A stretch of DNA of 64,000 nt from Ryuthela nishihirai. Taxonomy: Eukaryota; Arthropoda; Arachnida; Araneae; Heptathelidae. Made by a program: the position numbers and the translations under genes. The stretch spans positions 42,318,135 through 42,382,134 of the forward strand of contig JAWZYU010000010.1 in assembly GCA_038380435.1 (NCBI GenBank). Direction: 5' to 3'. The notes beneath the pieces were generated by a model that saw only the letters and a program-made list of their open reading frames with translations, searched no databases and was not told where the DNA came from. Shown here in pieces: positions 33,647-46,561 of the stretch; the stretch's first letter is position 1; each line of letters opens with the position of its first letter.

Positions 33647-36600
33647 GCAGAACACCATCGCAGGCACCTGAACTCTTTGCTTCTATTGGCATCGTCAAAT
33701 TCTACATTAGAGGAAGTCTTCAGCCTTTAGTGGTGAGGGAACGGGTCTTTGCCCCATGTCTGCGATTAGGGGGCTGTTTGATATTGTCTGCATTCCCTTT
33801 CTCAATAAACATAGTTTCTTTAAAAATCCCCTAATCATTTTCTCTCCATAGGTAGTTGAAATGTGAGGACTCTGCACAGAACTTTTTCTCTTGATGTCCT
33901 CACACAAGAATTCCACCATTATAATTTAGATATTCTCGGCTTGCAAGAGACCAGATGGACAGATAAAGGTCAGATTCTTAAAAATAATCTTAAATTTCTC
34001 TTTTCAGGGAGGGACGACAATAAGCATCACCCAGGCGTGGGTCTGCTTCTCAGCAGACACGCTAGTGATGCTCTTATAGGATATGAGTGCATTAATGAAA
34101 GGTTTCTTATAGCAAAATTTCAGACAAGCGTTAAAGACTTGAATGTTATCTGCTGTTATGCCCCCACTGAGGATGCCGATGAGGATGAGAAGGATAGGTT
34201 TTATGAACAACTTCAGGATATTTTGAATTCTGTCAAGAAAGGAGATATTACCCTTGTTCTAGATGACTTCAATGCCAAAGATGGTACTGACTTTGACCTT
34301 TGGGGAGGAGTAATAGGCTCTTTTGGTATTGTTCGTCTCCTACAGATAAGTAAACTCAATGGATTCAGAATAACTAACACTTATTACAAACACCGCGACA
34401 TACATAAGTACACATGGGTTTCACCCGATGGGCAGCATAAGAATATGATTGATTATATATTAATTAACAGAAGATGGGCTAGTTCTGTTAGGAATACCAG
34501 GGCATATAGGGGAGCTGAAATTGGATCTGACCATTATCTTGTTAAGAGTGTCTTGCAACTTAAACTTTAAAAGTGTTGTGCTAGGGTTAAAAAATTTACT
34601 TTTAATACTGAAGCTCTGAAGACCCAGTTATAGCCAAAGTTTACTATCATAGATTGCATAGTCATTATGACAGTCATGGAATGCTTACTACTGAAGTTGA
34701 GGAAGAATGGGATCATTATAAACAGGCTTTTTTGGACACTAACAGTACTCTTTTAGGAAAAAAAGGAGCAGAGGAGACAGAATTATTTGAGTAATAAGAC
34801 ATTTGAGCTTATTTCGGAAAGAAAGAACTGCAGGAATGTCCTTAATCAGTACCCTTCTAGTCCTAATAGAAAGGATTACAGAGAGATTAATAAACGTGTA
34901 AAGGATCAGTTAGCTTCTGATAAGAATCTTTGGCTTGATGGCTTGGCTGACAAAACCGAGGAAGCAGTTAGACAGCTCAACAGCAGAGAGCTGTACCCGA
35001 TAGTTAATGTTTTGTGTGGTAGAAAACGGACAGGCATACAGGGATTGAAGGATAAACAAGTTAAGGTTATAGAAGGTGACGATTCTGTCATGGCTAGGCG
35101 GGCTGAGCATTTCAGTGATGTTCTAAACAATGTGGCTAGTTCTACTACCATTGTTTGCAATGATGACAAATGCATTGGTGGCTTTAATGTTGGCCCTATA
35201 ACACAATCTGAAGTTATTTTGGCTGTTTCTAAACTTAAACTTCATAGATCCCCAGGGGTAGATGAAATTACGACGGAAATGCTTAGAGCTGGGAATGTTT
35301 CTGTTACCACTTGGATAACTGAAATTTTGAATATCTTTTATGATAAAGGCATGGTTCCTAAGGGTTTTACCAGAGCTATTGTTATCCCTATTTTCAAAAA
35401 AGGTGATCGCAGTTCTTGTGATAACTATAGGGGTATCAGCCTACTCTCTGTTCCAGGTAAAGTTCTTTCCATGATTGTGCTTAATAGAATTAAGAATCTG
35501 GTTGACAGTCAATTGCGTGATGAGCAATGTGGATTCAGAAGTGGTAGGGGATGTGTGGATCAGATATTTTCACTTAAGCAGATTCTTGAGAAATGTTTAG
35601 AGTTTCAGAAACCTTTGGTTGCTAGCTTTGTTGATTTCAAAAAGGCTTTCGACTCTGTTGATCGTCATAATTTGTGGTTGATTGTGAAATCATATGGTAT
35701 ACCAGACAAGTTAGTTAACATAATGAAAGCTCTCTATAATAACACTGAGTCGTGTGTGAGAGTTGGTAAGGCTTGTAGCAATTGGTTTAGCATTGCTTCT
35801 GGTGTTCGACAAGGATGTATTTTGTCTCCTTTTCTCTTTAGCTTGGTTATAGATTATTTTATGAGAAATTCACTTCAAGGGAAAGATTTTGGCCTTAAAT
35901 GGACTGGAGATACGAAAATTTCTGATTTAGATTATGCTGATGATTTAGCCCTTTTGGCAAATGATGTTGATGAGATGAACTGTTTCATTAGAGCTGTTGA
36001 TGAGACTGGTAGTAGAGTAGGTTTTGTTATAAACAGAGAGAAAACTAAAGTGATGAAAATTGGTCAGGCAGACTGTGATTCAGTTAATCTGAATGGTTGC
36101 AGTTTTGAGCAGGTGTCACAGTTTAATTATCTTGGGAGTTATGTAACAGATAATGGTGATGCGTGGCATGAGATTAACAGACGAATAGGGATTGCTGCTG
36201 GGACTTTTAAGAATCTATGGAGAGTGTGGAGAAATAGGCGTATACACCTAAAGACTAAAATTAGACTTTATAATAGTTTGGTTTTTTCTAGGGTTAGTTA
36301 TGGTAGTGATACTTGGACAATTTGTAAACAAGATAACAGGAAACTAGATGCTTTTGATTCCAGATGCTTACGCAGTATCTTGGGCATTAGGTGGTTCAAC
36401 TTTGTAACTAATGATGAGGTTAGGTAAAGGAGATTGCAACCTCCTTTAAGCAGCATATTGTGCAGAGAGAGACTCCGTTGGTTTGGCCATGTAGCCCGTA
36501 TGAATAATTATAGATTGACGAATAGGGTTATGAACAGTGTGCTTAGAGGCCTCAGAAAGAGAGGGAGACCTAGGATGCGGTGGGCAGACAATGCCAAACA

Positions 36601-36740
36601 GGACCTTGTTAGAATTGGTGTGCAGTGGCCAGATGCAGTTAATATAGCTCAGGACAGACTTGCTTGGAGAACTAAATTGCACGGTCTGGTTGGACCTCCG
36701 TAGTCCATGGCTGCTTGAGGATGATGATGATGATGATGAT
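33647..36740 (+). mobile_element. RTE-clade LINE, plus-strand copy
   Basis: Runs from the 5' region shared with the minus-strand copy (CGCAGGCACCTGAACTC) to a (GAT)n tail at 36719-36740. The 12 bp GCAGAACACCAT just inside its left end is duplicated at 31601 because the RNase H LINE inserted there. The element is ~3.1 kb without the insertion. Confidence 0.95.
33740..36703 (+). pseudogene. RTE LINE ORF: AP endonuclease plus reverse transcriptase, disabled
   Basis: The endonuclease nicks the target and the RT copies element RNA at the nick. Endonuclease motifs: VRTL, LQETRW (near 33935), FNAK, MIDYILIN and GSDHYLV. RT motifs: FKKGDRSSCDNYRGISLL, VDFKKAFDSVD (motif A), GVRQGCILSPFLFSL (B), DYADDLALLAND (C) and NYLGSYV. 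The C-terminus has RLRWFGHVARM and GRPRMRWAD. Compared with the minus-strand copy it has stops at 33857 (TGG to TGA), 34568 and 36425, a 21 bp deletion near 34326, a one-base loss near 34620 with a one-base gain near 34760, and Gly to Asp before FNAK. It is clearly inactive. Confidence 0.96.
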
Positions 36741-37130
36741 ATGTCATTAATTAGTTGCAAATTTGGTTGAAACTATCATTTAGTTTAGGGGTAAACTGAC
36801 GAAAATTAAGTACATAAAATATAATTATTAGCAAATAACACGCGAACAAATGGATTTTTTTATTTCTAACACTGTAACTGACAAAGTGCTTCTTTTCCGC
36901 AATCTACTACTGGTCAAGATTGTTATAGAAGAAGATTTAAAAATAATTTAATATTTACTTGTTCTATCAAAGAGCTCATTCCGAGCTGAGAAAGATTACG
37001 AACTTTGCGCTTAGGCCAGAATAGTATGTCTCATATTTAGTAGGCTGATAATGTGAACAGAAATTAAGTTTATCCCACCTGAAACTTTAGAGCCTTTGAC
37101 CTGACTCGTATCCCTCTAATTTATTTTCCA
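36741..37130. other. unassigned spacer
   Basis: No gene or repeat recognised. Confidence 0.45.
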
Positions 37131-37149
37131 ATTTTTTGTTTCGTGTATA

Positions 37150-38182
37150 TCAGCATTATATGTATCTTTTCAGAAGTGTCTTAAGTGGGAATGTTGCGCC
37201 TTAGTTGTCATCGAGACCTAGCTGTGCACCTTTCCAGATGCTTTTGCAGAAGCGAGCACATAAAATGGTTTCATGGCATCTCCGTCACTCGGCCCTCAGT
37301 TTTATCTGGAGGAGTTAGGCTGTGAATCACCGAGAGAGGGGACGGTGAGATGCGGAATTAATTAAGACAGAAAGAGAATAAATGAGCAACTAAGAAGTTC
37401 ATCGTTTAGTGCGTCGAAAATGACGTAGCTCTTTCTTGGAAACCCTAAGGTTGGGTTGTTTTACCTCTGAGCGGCACTTTTTTTTTGCACACCGTAGGCT
37501 AAATGGCCAGGTCACATGGACCCCGAAGGCTCAGAGAAGGTTGGCGGAGGGAACCCACTGGAACAGCTGTTGGGATACAGATGGTAGCCTCCCGTCAAGG
37601 CCATCCAGCGTGTTCTTTAACGTGCATATGGTATGACTCTCTCGCACACGGGACCACGGCTTAACGTCCCATCCGACGGACGGCGGCCTTTCCAAGCCCA
37701 TCGGTGTCCCCTACTGACCGTGGGCAGGGCGGGGAATTTTGCGGAGATAAATCTCAACGCTGACCCAGCTGGAACTCGAACCTGGGAACTACAGATTACG
37801 AGCCTGGCGCGCTACCGACTGAGCCACCCCCATTGGAAACCCTAAAAACACAGGGTTTCGGTTCTGTGGTGAACCAGAGTGTGTAGATAGAGATTAGGAT
37901 ATCCTCTCGCCGAGTTCTGAGGTCTGTAAAGTGTTTCTATATTGAAAAGTACAGATTTTCACCTCATTAAGTGAATGCCTGTAAAAGCAAATCAGCTTTG
38001 AAGCTAAGCTGATTGGAGAAAGTTCCCAAAGCCCATCAAATTAAGCCATTTCATTCAACGAAGTGTTGAACAAAGATACGGTCACAGAGTCAAGCGTATT
38101 CCCATAGTACATATATATGTAAATGTGAAAAGTATAAATAAATGATGTGTCGTTTTCTACATAGTGCATTGGACATTTACTT
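37150..38182. repeat. duplicated segment, copy 1
   Basis: Shares ordered blocks with 48330-49501: TCAGAAGTGTCTT, TGTGAATCACCGAGAGAGGG, GAGATGCGG, TTTCGGTTCTGTG, AAGTACAGATTT, AAGTATAAATAAATG and TTGGACATTTAC. A SINE-A copy at 37449 is private to this copy. The AATAAA-like motif near the right edge could be a poly(A) signal, but no coding frame leads to it. Confidence 0.85.
37449..37832 (-). mobile_element. SINE-A copy with 13 bp target duplication
   Basis: Complete reversed copy flanked by TTGGAAACCCTAA at 37436-37448 and 37833-37845. Confidence 0.97.
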
Positions 38183-38917
38183 CTTTCATCAAAGGCACAT
38201 CACGTCTGACGCACATCGAATCACTGGTGTAACAATCCGAGGATCAGTGATTCACCTAGATTCACGTGTAAAGATTAATCAAGAGAAATATTTAATTAAT
38301 GAATAATTAAAATGAAGTTCGGGAGTGTCCACAACCACCACTAGAGAAAAGAGATTACTACAGTTATAAATCTAAGCATTTCAGATACATCACCAACTGA
38401 CTTCCTTTTCGGTTGATGAATCTGCATATTCTCAACTTGCCATTAATGTCTTATTTATCGAAAAAGCACAAGAACAAATGTTTCCCTTTCACATCGTGCA
38501 TATTTCAGTAAGTGGTGCAAGAGTTCACCGAGCCAGAGAAGCTCCAAGGCAGGCGAAAAAATGACCTGTGATGCAAACTCAACGCCTCTTGTTACGCCAC
38601 ATAGCAACGAAGAGTTCAAGAAACTCGCTTTGTCACTAGTCGAAGCATTTCCAGTTGACGAAACAAAATACTCAACGCAGTATGGCTTACCCAACAATCC
38701 CATGTGCCAGCTAGCCCCGCGGGGGTCTTTGGCATATCACCTGGACACAGGTGCAGACGCACCACGCTATCAATCGCTGAAGGAATTGATGTATGAGTTT
38801 TTTCTCTAGCATCCTCCCCATCACTGTCCCTCACTCAACATCTGACACTCGTTACTGGGCCGTGATTAAAGACATGGTTTAGAGTTTGATATTTGCATTA
38901 ATGTCAAGCCAAAGGAT
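38183..38917. other. unassigned spacer
   Basis: Overlapping open frames of about 80 codons on both strands at 38455-38809, none with a recognisable domain. Confidence 0.45.
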
Positions 38918-39316
38918 TCGGTTGCGTTGTTTTACCTCTGATAGGCATTTTTTGCAAACAATGGGCTAAATGGTCAGGCCACAAAGAGCCCAAGGGACCA
39001 AAGAAGGTTATGGGAAAGGGGGCCCACTTGACAGCTGCTAGAAGGCAGATGGTAACCTCCCATCAAGACATCTGTCGTGTTCTTTAACGTGCACAGGACA
39101 TGGTTCTCCTGCATACGGACCACAATTTAAAGTCTTATCCGAGGGAAGGCATCCTTTTCAAGTTCATCGGTGTCCTCCTTTCTCACGGAGGCTTGAGGTT
39201 AAAGGAGGAAAGTGGGTTAGCGGAGATTAATCTCAATGCAGACACAGTTGGGACTCGAACATGAAACATGAGAGTGCGAGCCCGGCGCGTTATCTACTGA
39301 GTCAAACTCCTCCCCG
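38918..39316 (-). mobile_element. old SINE-A copy
   Basis: Reversed and diverged, from TTGCGTTGTTTTACCTCTG to ACTCCTCCCC. Confidence 0.88.
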
Positions 39317-39510
39317 AATCACAAAGTGATATGTTAGATGGATTAGTAGTGTGATTAAAAAAAATGAGGAATATTGAGTTAAAACACCTCCTTCCTTATT
39401 CCACCAAGCATTCCTCGAAAGTGTTGATCAAAGTTGAGCAATTCTTTTATCTTTGTGACAACTTCAATATTTTTTTATGAGATGTGTGCGTAATATTCAC
39501 ACATACATAA

Positions 39511-39690
39511 TCCTCAAGTACCCATGGGCTACGGAGGTCCAACTATACTGTGCGATTTAATTCTTCTTACACGTCTAACCTGAGCTACTGCTGTAGCATT
39601 TGACAACTGCAGGCAAGTTTTAACAGGGTCGTGTTTGATTATGTTGACCCATCGAATTCTAGGTATCCCTCTTATTGTTTTTGTCGTCCA
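39511..39690 (-). mobile_element. old RTE LINE 3' fragment
   Basis: ATCCTCAAGTACCCATGGGC, TACGGAGGTCCAAC, then GATTATGTTGACCCATCG match the 3' ~180 bp of the minus-strand RTE copy at 55885-56060 with substantial divergence. It adjoins a SINE-A remnant at its right end. Confidence 0.85.
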
Positions 39691-40312
39691 TCTGATGAGA
39701 TGTTAAGCCGTGGCTTCACGTTCAGGAGAGCCATGCTCACGATAGAGATCACGCTGGTTGGCTTTGATGGGGGGGGGGGGGTTGTTTTACCTCTGAGCGG
39801 CACTTTTTTTGCACACCATGGGCTAAATGGACAGGTCACATGGACCCCGAAGGCTCAGAGAACGTTGGGGGAGGGGACCCACTGGAACAGCTGTTGGGAG
39901 ACAGATGGTAGCCAATCCAGCGTGTTCTTCAACGTGCACAGGGTATGTCTCTCCCGCATACGGGGCCACGGCTTAACGTCCCATCCGACGGACGGCGGCC
40001 TTTCCAAGCCCATCGGTGTCCCCTACTGACCGTGGGCAGGGCGGAGAGTTTTGCGGAGATAAATCTCAACGCTGACCCAGCTGGGACTCGAACCTGGGAA
40101 CTACAGATTACAAGCCTGGCGCGCTACCGACTGAGCCACCCCCGCCCCTAGGGGGGGGGGGGGAGAAGTGAGACTTCAATCTGTCTTCTACCAACTGTCC
40201 AGTGGATTCTACATCTCTTACCTTCTCTGCACCCTTGGATCCTTGTGACCTGGCCATTTAGCCCATTAGGTGCAAAAAAGTGCCACTCGGATGTAAACAA
40301 CAACCCAAACTT
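39691..40312 (+). mobile_element. old SINE-A copy split by a younger one
   Basis: Forward fragments at 39691-39772 (GATGTTAAGCCGTGGC...) and about 40160-40312 (ending GTAAACAACAACCCAAAC) surround the reversed copy at 39781. Confidence 0.85.
39781..40148 (-). mobile_element. SINE-A nested in SINE-A
   Basis: Reversed copy with a ~20 bp deletion in the body at 39913. It is flanked on both sides by G runs, which may be the target duplication. Confidence 0.93.
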
Positions 40313-41511
40313 TTTTGTTTAAACTTTAGGAACACTGTTCATAACTACGTGGAAAAAAAACGTATTTTTTTTATTTCGCCTCTAGCGCCAAACCATACGT
40401 TTAGAAACTCCAAATTCTTTTGCCATAATAAACATTTTATTATGCAAAATAAATCTAAACACTCTAACGAAGCAACAATTTTTCACATAGACAGTAACAA
40501 ACGCTCATATCAAAATCAACAGAAATACAGACTAAACAAACATTTGTTCACACTGAGAAAGCAAAAAACGCACAAACTAGAAAATAAGACATTCATGCGC
40601 TATGAAAAGTAACAAATGTACAACGCGGTAAAATTTATAAACTGCAAGAAAACCAAGAAACTGGATGTCGAGAGCAAACAACAAATTATTCATACGCAGT
40701 AAACAAAATAGCAAACAATGCAAAAAGTAATTAGTAAAAAGCACAGTTTAGAATACAGGATCGGTTCGATTGGTGAGGCTGTGAGGTAGCCTCTCCACGT
40801 CAGCCTTTTTTGAGAGGCGCCAAAAGTTTGGATAAAGCACCTTTAAAATTTCAATTGCATTATTTTCACTATATCTATATATAATGCTATATCTTTTAGG
40901 GGGGAAGGGGGCAAAATTAATACCTATAAAAAATTCGCCTTTTATTTTTATCTTGCCTCAGGTGTAAAAATGTATTTAGAAAACACGGAAAGGATACACC
41001 GTGACAATCCTCAAACAGAAATGGTCCACACTGTAGAAAGTATTTTTTTCTTTACAGTAAGCAACAAACTTATGTACACTGTAGAGAGCAAAGTAATTGA
41101 TAACCGTGGGAAGAACAAACATATAGACTCTCGATTAATCAGAATGAATGAGGAAAAACAATTTCAGATAATCGAATTCCGGTTAACACGCCATCTATAT
41201 ATAGCGTACAGAAACTGAAATTTCTTTTAGAAAATATCGTAGCATGGACTTACTTTATTCCTTTAAAATAAGACAGCAAGGAAGTTTGTTTTCTCCCTTC
41301 GGGCGCCTTGCGTCGAATTCTGTCATAAATATTTTTTCGTCTGAAAATATTGTGCTGAGGGAGACGTTTTACTCTCGCATCGTACTTTAGCGGCTGCTTT
41401 ATCGTATCCCTTATTATTTTCTGATACACATTATTTATTTTTCAACATCCTGGTTAATCAATATCCCGTCTAATTCAAACCCGGATAATCGAAATCTTAT
41501 TGTATTTGGTA
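40313..41511. other. unassigned AT-rich spacer
   Basis: Open frames at 40280-40612 and 40970-41218 are lysine/asparagine-rich with no recognised motif. Confidence 0.45.
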
Positions 41512-41519
41512 TGCTCTTT

Positions 41520-44500
41520 TTCAAAGAGAACGAAGTTTGCCACCTGCTGACTTTTGAATCCCCGTTTTCAAAGAGAAGGAAGTTTGCCATCTTCTGACTT
41601 TTAAATCCACGTTTTCAAAAAAGAATGACGTTTGCCACCTGCTGACTTTTGAATCCTCGTTTTCAAAGAGAAGGAAGTTTGCCATCTTCTGACTTTTAAA
41701 TCCTCGTTTTCAAAAAGAATGACGTTTGTCAACTTCTGACATTTGAATCCTCGTTTTCAAAGAAAAGGAAGTTTGCCATCCTCTGACTTTTCAATCCTCG
41801 TTTTCAAAAAGAATGACGTTTGTCAACTCTGACATTTGAATCCTCGTTTTCAAAGAGAATGACGTTTGCCACCTGCTGACTTTTGAATCCTCGTTTTCAA
41901 AGAGAAGAAAGTTTGCCATCTTCTGACTTTTCAATCCTCGTTTTCAAAAAGAATGACGTTTGTAAACTTCTGACTTTTGAATCCTCGTTTTCAAAGAGAA
42001 GGAAGTTTGCATCCTGCGGACTTTTCAATCCTCGTTTTCAAAAAGAATGACGTTTGTCAACTCTGACATTTGAATCCTCGTTTTCAAAGAGAATGAAGTT
42101 TGCCATCTTCTGACTTTTCAATCCTCGTTTTCAAAGAGAAGGAAGTTTGCCATCTTCTGACTTTTAAATCCTCGTTTTCAAAAAAGAATGACGTTTGCCA
42201 CCTGCTGACTTTTGAATCCTCGTTTTCAAAGAGAAGGTAGTTTGCCATCTTCTGACTTTTCAATCCTCGTTTTCAAAGAGAAGGAAGTTTGCCATCTTCT
42301 GACTTTTAAATCCACGTTTTCAAAAAAGAATGACGTTTGCCACCTGCTGACTTTTGAATCCTCGTTTTCAAAGAGAAGGAAGTTTGCCATCTTCTGACTT
42401 TTCAATCCTCGTTTTCAAAAAGAATGACGTTTGTAAACTTCTGACTTTAGAATCCTCGTTTTCAAAGAGAAGGAAGTTTGCCATCTTCTGACGTTTCAAT
42501 CCTCGTTTTCAAAAAGAATGACGTTTGTCAACTCTGACATTTGAATCCTCGTTTTCAAAGAGAAGGAAGTTTGCCATCTTCTGACTTTTCAATCCTCGTT
42601 TTCAAAGAGAAGGAAGTTTGCCATCTTCTGACTTTTAAATCCTCGTTTTCAAAAAGAATGACGTTTGCCACCTGCTGACTTTTGAATCCTCGTTTTCAAA
42701 GAGAAGGTAGTTTGCCATCTTCTGACTTTTAAATCCACGTTTTCAAAAAAGAATGACGTTTGCCACCTGCTGACTTTTGAATCCTCGTTTTCAAAGAGAA
42801 GGAAGTTTGCCATCTTCTGACTTTTCAATCCTCGTTTTCAAAAAGAATGACGTTTGTCAACTTCTGACTTTTGAATCCTCGTTTTCAAAGAGAATGAAGT
42901 TTGCCATCTTCTGACTTTTCAATCCTCGTTTTCAAAGAGAAGGAAGTTTGCCATCTTCTGACTTTTAAATCCTCGTTTTCAAAAAGAATGACGTTTGCCA
43001 CCTGCTGACTTTTGAATCCTCGTTTTCAAAGAGAAGGAAGTTTGCCATCTTCTGACTTTTCAATCCTCGTTTTCAAAAAGAATGACGTTTGTCAACTTCT
43101 GACTTTAGAATCCTCGTTTTCAAAGAGAATGAAGTTTGCCATCTTCTGACTTTTCAATCCTCGTTTTCAAAGAGAAGGTAGTTTGCCATCTTCTGACTTT
43201 TAAATCCACGTTTTCAAAAAAGAATGACGTTTGCCACCTGCTGACTTTTGAATCCTCGTTTTCAAAGAGAAGGAAGTTTGCCATCTTCTGACTTTTCAAT
43301 CCTCGTTTTCAAAAAGAATGACGTTTGTAAACTTCTGACTTTAGAATCCTCGTTTTCAAAGAGAAGGAAGTTTGCCATCTTCTGACTTTTCAATCCTCGT
43401 TTTCAAAAAGAATGACGTTTGTCAACTCTGACATTTGAATCCTCGTTTTCAAAGAGAATGAAGTTTGCCATCTTCTGACTTTTCAATCCTCGTTTTCAAA
43501 GAGAAGGAAGTTTGCCATCTGACTTTTAAATCCTCGTTTTCAAAAAGAATGACGTTTGCCACCTGCTGACTTTTGAATCCTCGTTTTCAAAGAGAAGGTA
43601 GTTTGCCATCTTCTGACTTTTCAATCCTCGTTTTCAAAAAGAATGACGTTTGCAAACTTCTGACTTTAGAATCCTCGTTTTCAAAGAGAAGGAAGTTTGC
43701 CATCTTCTGACTTTTCAATCCTCGTTTTCAAAAAGAATGACGTTTGTCAACTCTGACATTTGAATCCTCGTTTTCAAAGAGAATGAAGTTTTCCATCTTC
43801 TGACTTTTCAATCCTCGTTTTCAAAGAGAAGGAAGTTTGCCATCTTCTGACTTTTCAATCCTCGTTTTCAAAAAGAATGACGTTTGCAAACTTCTGACTT
43901 TAGAATCCTCGTTTTCAAAGAGAAGGAAGTTTGCCATCTTCTGACTTTTCAATCCTCGTTTTCAAAAAGAATGACGTTTGTCAACTCTGACATTTGAATC
44001 CTCGTTTTCAAAGAGAATGAAGTTTGCCATCTTCTGACTTTTCAATCCTCGTTTTCAAAGAGAAGGAAGTTTGCCATCTTCTGACTTTTAAATCCTCGTT
44101 TTCAAAAAGAATGACGTTTGCCACCTGCTGACTTTTGAATCCTCGTTTTCAAAGAGAAGGTAGTTTGCCATCTTCTGACTTTTAAATCCACGTTTTCAAA
44201 AAAGAATGACGTTTGCCACCTGCTGACTTTTGAATCCTCGTTTTCAAAGAGAAGGAAGTTTGCCATCTTCTGACTTTTCAATCCTCGTTTTCAAAAAGAA
44301 TGACGTTTGTCAACTTCTGACATTTGAATCCTCGTTTTCAAAGAAAAGGAAGTTTGCCATCCTCTGACTTTTCAATCCTCGTTTTCAAAAAGAATGACGT
44401 TTGTCAACTCTGACATTTGAATCCTCGTTTTCAAAGAGAATGACGTTTGCCACCTGCTGACTTTTGAATCCTCGTTTTCAAAGAGAAGAAAGTTTGCCAT

Positions 44501-45690
44501 CTTCTGACTTTTCAATCCTCGTTTTCAAAAAGAATGACGTTTGTCAACTCTGACATTTGAATCCTCGTTTTCAAAGAGAATGAAGTTTGCCATCTTCTGA
44601 CTTTTCAATCCTCGTTTTCAAAGAGAAGAAAGTTTGCCATCTTCTGACTTTTCAATCCTCGTTTTCAAAAAGAATGACGTTTGCAAACTTCTGACTTTAG
44701 AATCCTCGTTTTCAAAGAGAAGGAAGTTTGCCATCTTCTGACTTTTCAATCCTCGTTTTCAAAAAGAATGACGTTTGTCAACTCTGACATTTGAATCCTC
44801 GTTTTCAAAGAGAATGAAGTTTGCCATCTTCTGACTTTTCAATCCTCGTTTTCAAAGAGAAGGAAGTTTGCCATCTTCTGACTTTTAAATCCTCGTTTTC
44901 AAAAAGAATGACGTTTGCCACTTGCTGACTTTTGAATCCTCGTTTTCAAAGAGAAGGTAGTTTGCCATCTTCTGACTTTTAAATCCACGTTTTCAAAAAA
45001 GAATGACGTTTGCCACCTGCTGACTTTTGAATCCTCGTTTTCAAAGAGAAGGAAGTTTGCCATCTTCTGACTTTTCAATCCTCGTTTTCAAAAAGAATGA
45101 CGTTTGTCAACTTCTGACATTTGAATCCTCGTTTTCAAAGAAAAGGAAGTTTGCCATCCTCTGACTTTTCAATCCTCGTTTTCAAAAAGAATGACGTTTG
45201 TCAACTCTGACATTTGAATCCTCGTTTTCAAAGAGAATGACGTTTGCCACCTGCTGACTTTTGAATCCTCGTTTTCAAAGAGAAGAAAGTTTGCCATCTT
45301 CTGACTTTTCAATCCTCGTTTTCAAAAAGAATGACGTTTGTAAACTTCTGACTTTTGAATCCTCGTTTTCAAAGAGAAGGAAGTTTGCATCCTGCGGACT
45401 TTTCAATCCTCGTTTTCAAAAAGAATGACGTTTGTCAACTCTGACATTTGAATCCTCGTTTTCAAAGAGAATGAAGTTTGCCATCTTCTGACTTTTCAAT
45501 CCTCGTTTCCAAAGAGAAGGAAGTTTGCCATCTTTTGACTTTTAAATTCTCGTTTGCAAAGAGAAGGAAGTTTGCCATCTTTTGACTTTTAAATTCTCGT
45601 TTACAAAGAGAAAGACGTTTGCCATCATCTGACTTTTAAATCCTCGTTTACAAAGAGAACGAAGTTTGCCATCTGTTTACTTTCGAATCC
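41520..45690. repeat. satellite array, ~47 bp monomer, higher-order organised
   Basis: Roughly 85-90 head-to-tail monomers share TCCTCGTTTTCAAA. Two main types alternate in patterns: one with CAAAGAGAAGGAAGTTTGCC and one with CAAAAAGAATGACGTTTGTC. The variant CCATCCTCTGAC occurs at about 41776, 44357 and 45154. The variant GCATCCTGCGGAC occurs at 42009 and 45387. Offsets are 3378 bp for both variants (about 72 monomers) and 797 bp (about 17 monomers). Monomers at the right edge (after about 45500) are more diverged. It has no coding function. Confidence 0.98.
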
Positions 45691-46124
45691 TTTACCGGTG
45701 GAAAGTCGATCTAAGGATCTCGGAAATGTAAATCACAATCATCACAATTCGTGAAAAAATTACTCACTTAAAAAATCACAAATAAAATGATTTTTAATGA
45801 TATTACTACTCACAAAATTGTAAATCCGCAAGGGGGGTGAGGAAGGTTGATACTCTTGTGGATGTTTGGTATTTCAAATATTAATTAAAATTCGAATTAA
45901 ATATTTAAAATATTATAATTTTACTCTCCTTTTTTTAATTGTTTAATAGTTGTATAATTTAACAAATATAAGAATTACATTATAAAATTTGTGCGATTGA
46001 AATAAATTACTAATTCAATTGAAAAAAACGTACTAAATGCAAAACGAATAATAAATTGAATAATTTTGCCTGAGGCAATCACAACGTACAAGCACTGTCG
46101 AAGCAATTCAACTTCAAATCACTC

Positions 46125-46320
46125 CACGCCCAGATCTAGAAAAAAAAATAAGGGGCGTGGAGGGGTGGTGGTAGACAAGTGACTCGATGGAGCCCGAAAA
46201 AAAAGGTAAAAGAAGCGGGGGGGGGGAGGACAAGAGATTGAAATTCCATTTGCAGTATATAATTTTTTCCCTCCGTTTTGAAGGTCTTTAGAAATATTTG
46301 TGAAAAATTTCAAATATAAA
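46125..46320. repeat. repeat-D module, copy 2
   Basis: GATCTAGAAAAAAAA with a purine/G-rich tract, then CCCTCCGTTTTGAAGGTC and TTTGTGAAAAATTTC. This is the same order as at 12195-12810, where a SINE-A interrupts it. Confidence 0.6.
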
Positions 46321-46561
46321 AAAATACCATTCAAGCAGCCCCCCCCCCCCACACACAGCCCTAATTCACTCTAATCTACATCCATCATAACAAGACCTGT
46401 CAATTATGTGGATGGATGGCAAAGCCCTCACCTCAATAATTTGATGTAAGTCAATGGCCCCTCGAAATTAAATGAGTGACTGGTAAATTAAATTCTAACA
46501 TAAATATATAATTTGAAGTGATCAAATATCTTAATCTATGAAATAATGAGCTGAAAAAAAT

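Noticed and set aside
30925..36740. One long composite retroelement from 30.9 to 36.7 kb
   Set aside because: The 12 bp duplication and the differing clades and base composition show separate, nested elements.
41520..45690. Possible CRISPR array, because short units recur at regular spacing
   Set aside because: Units are contiguous with no unique spacers, the context is an animal genome, and no cas genes are present. It is a satellite.
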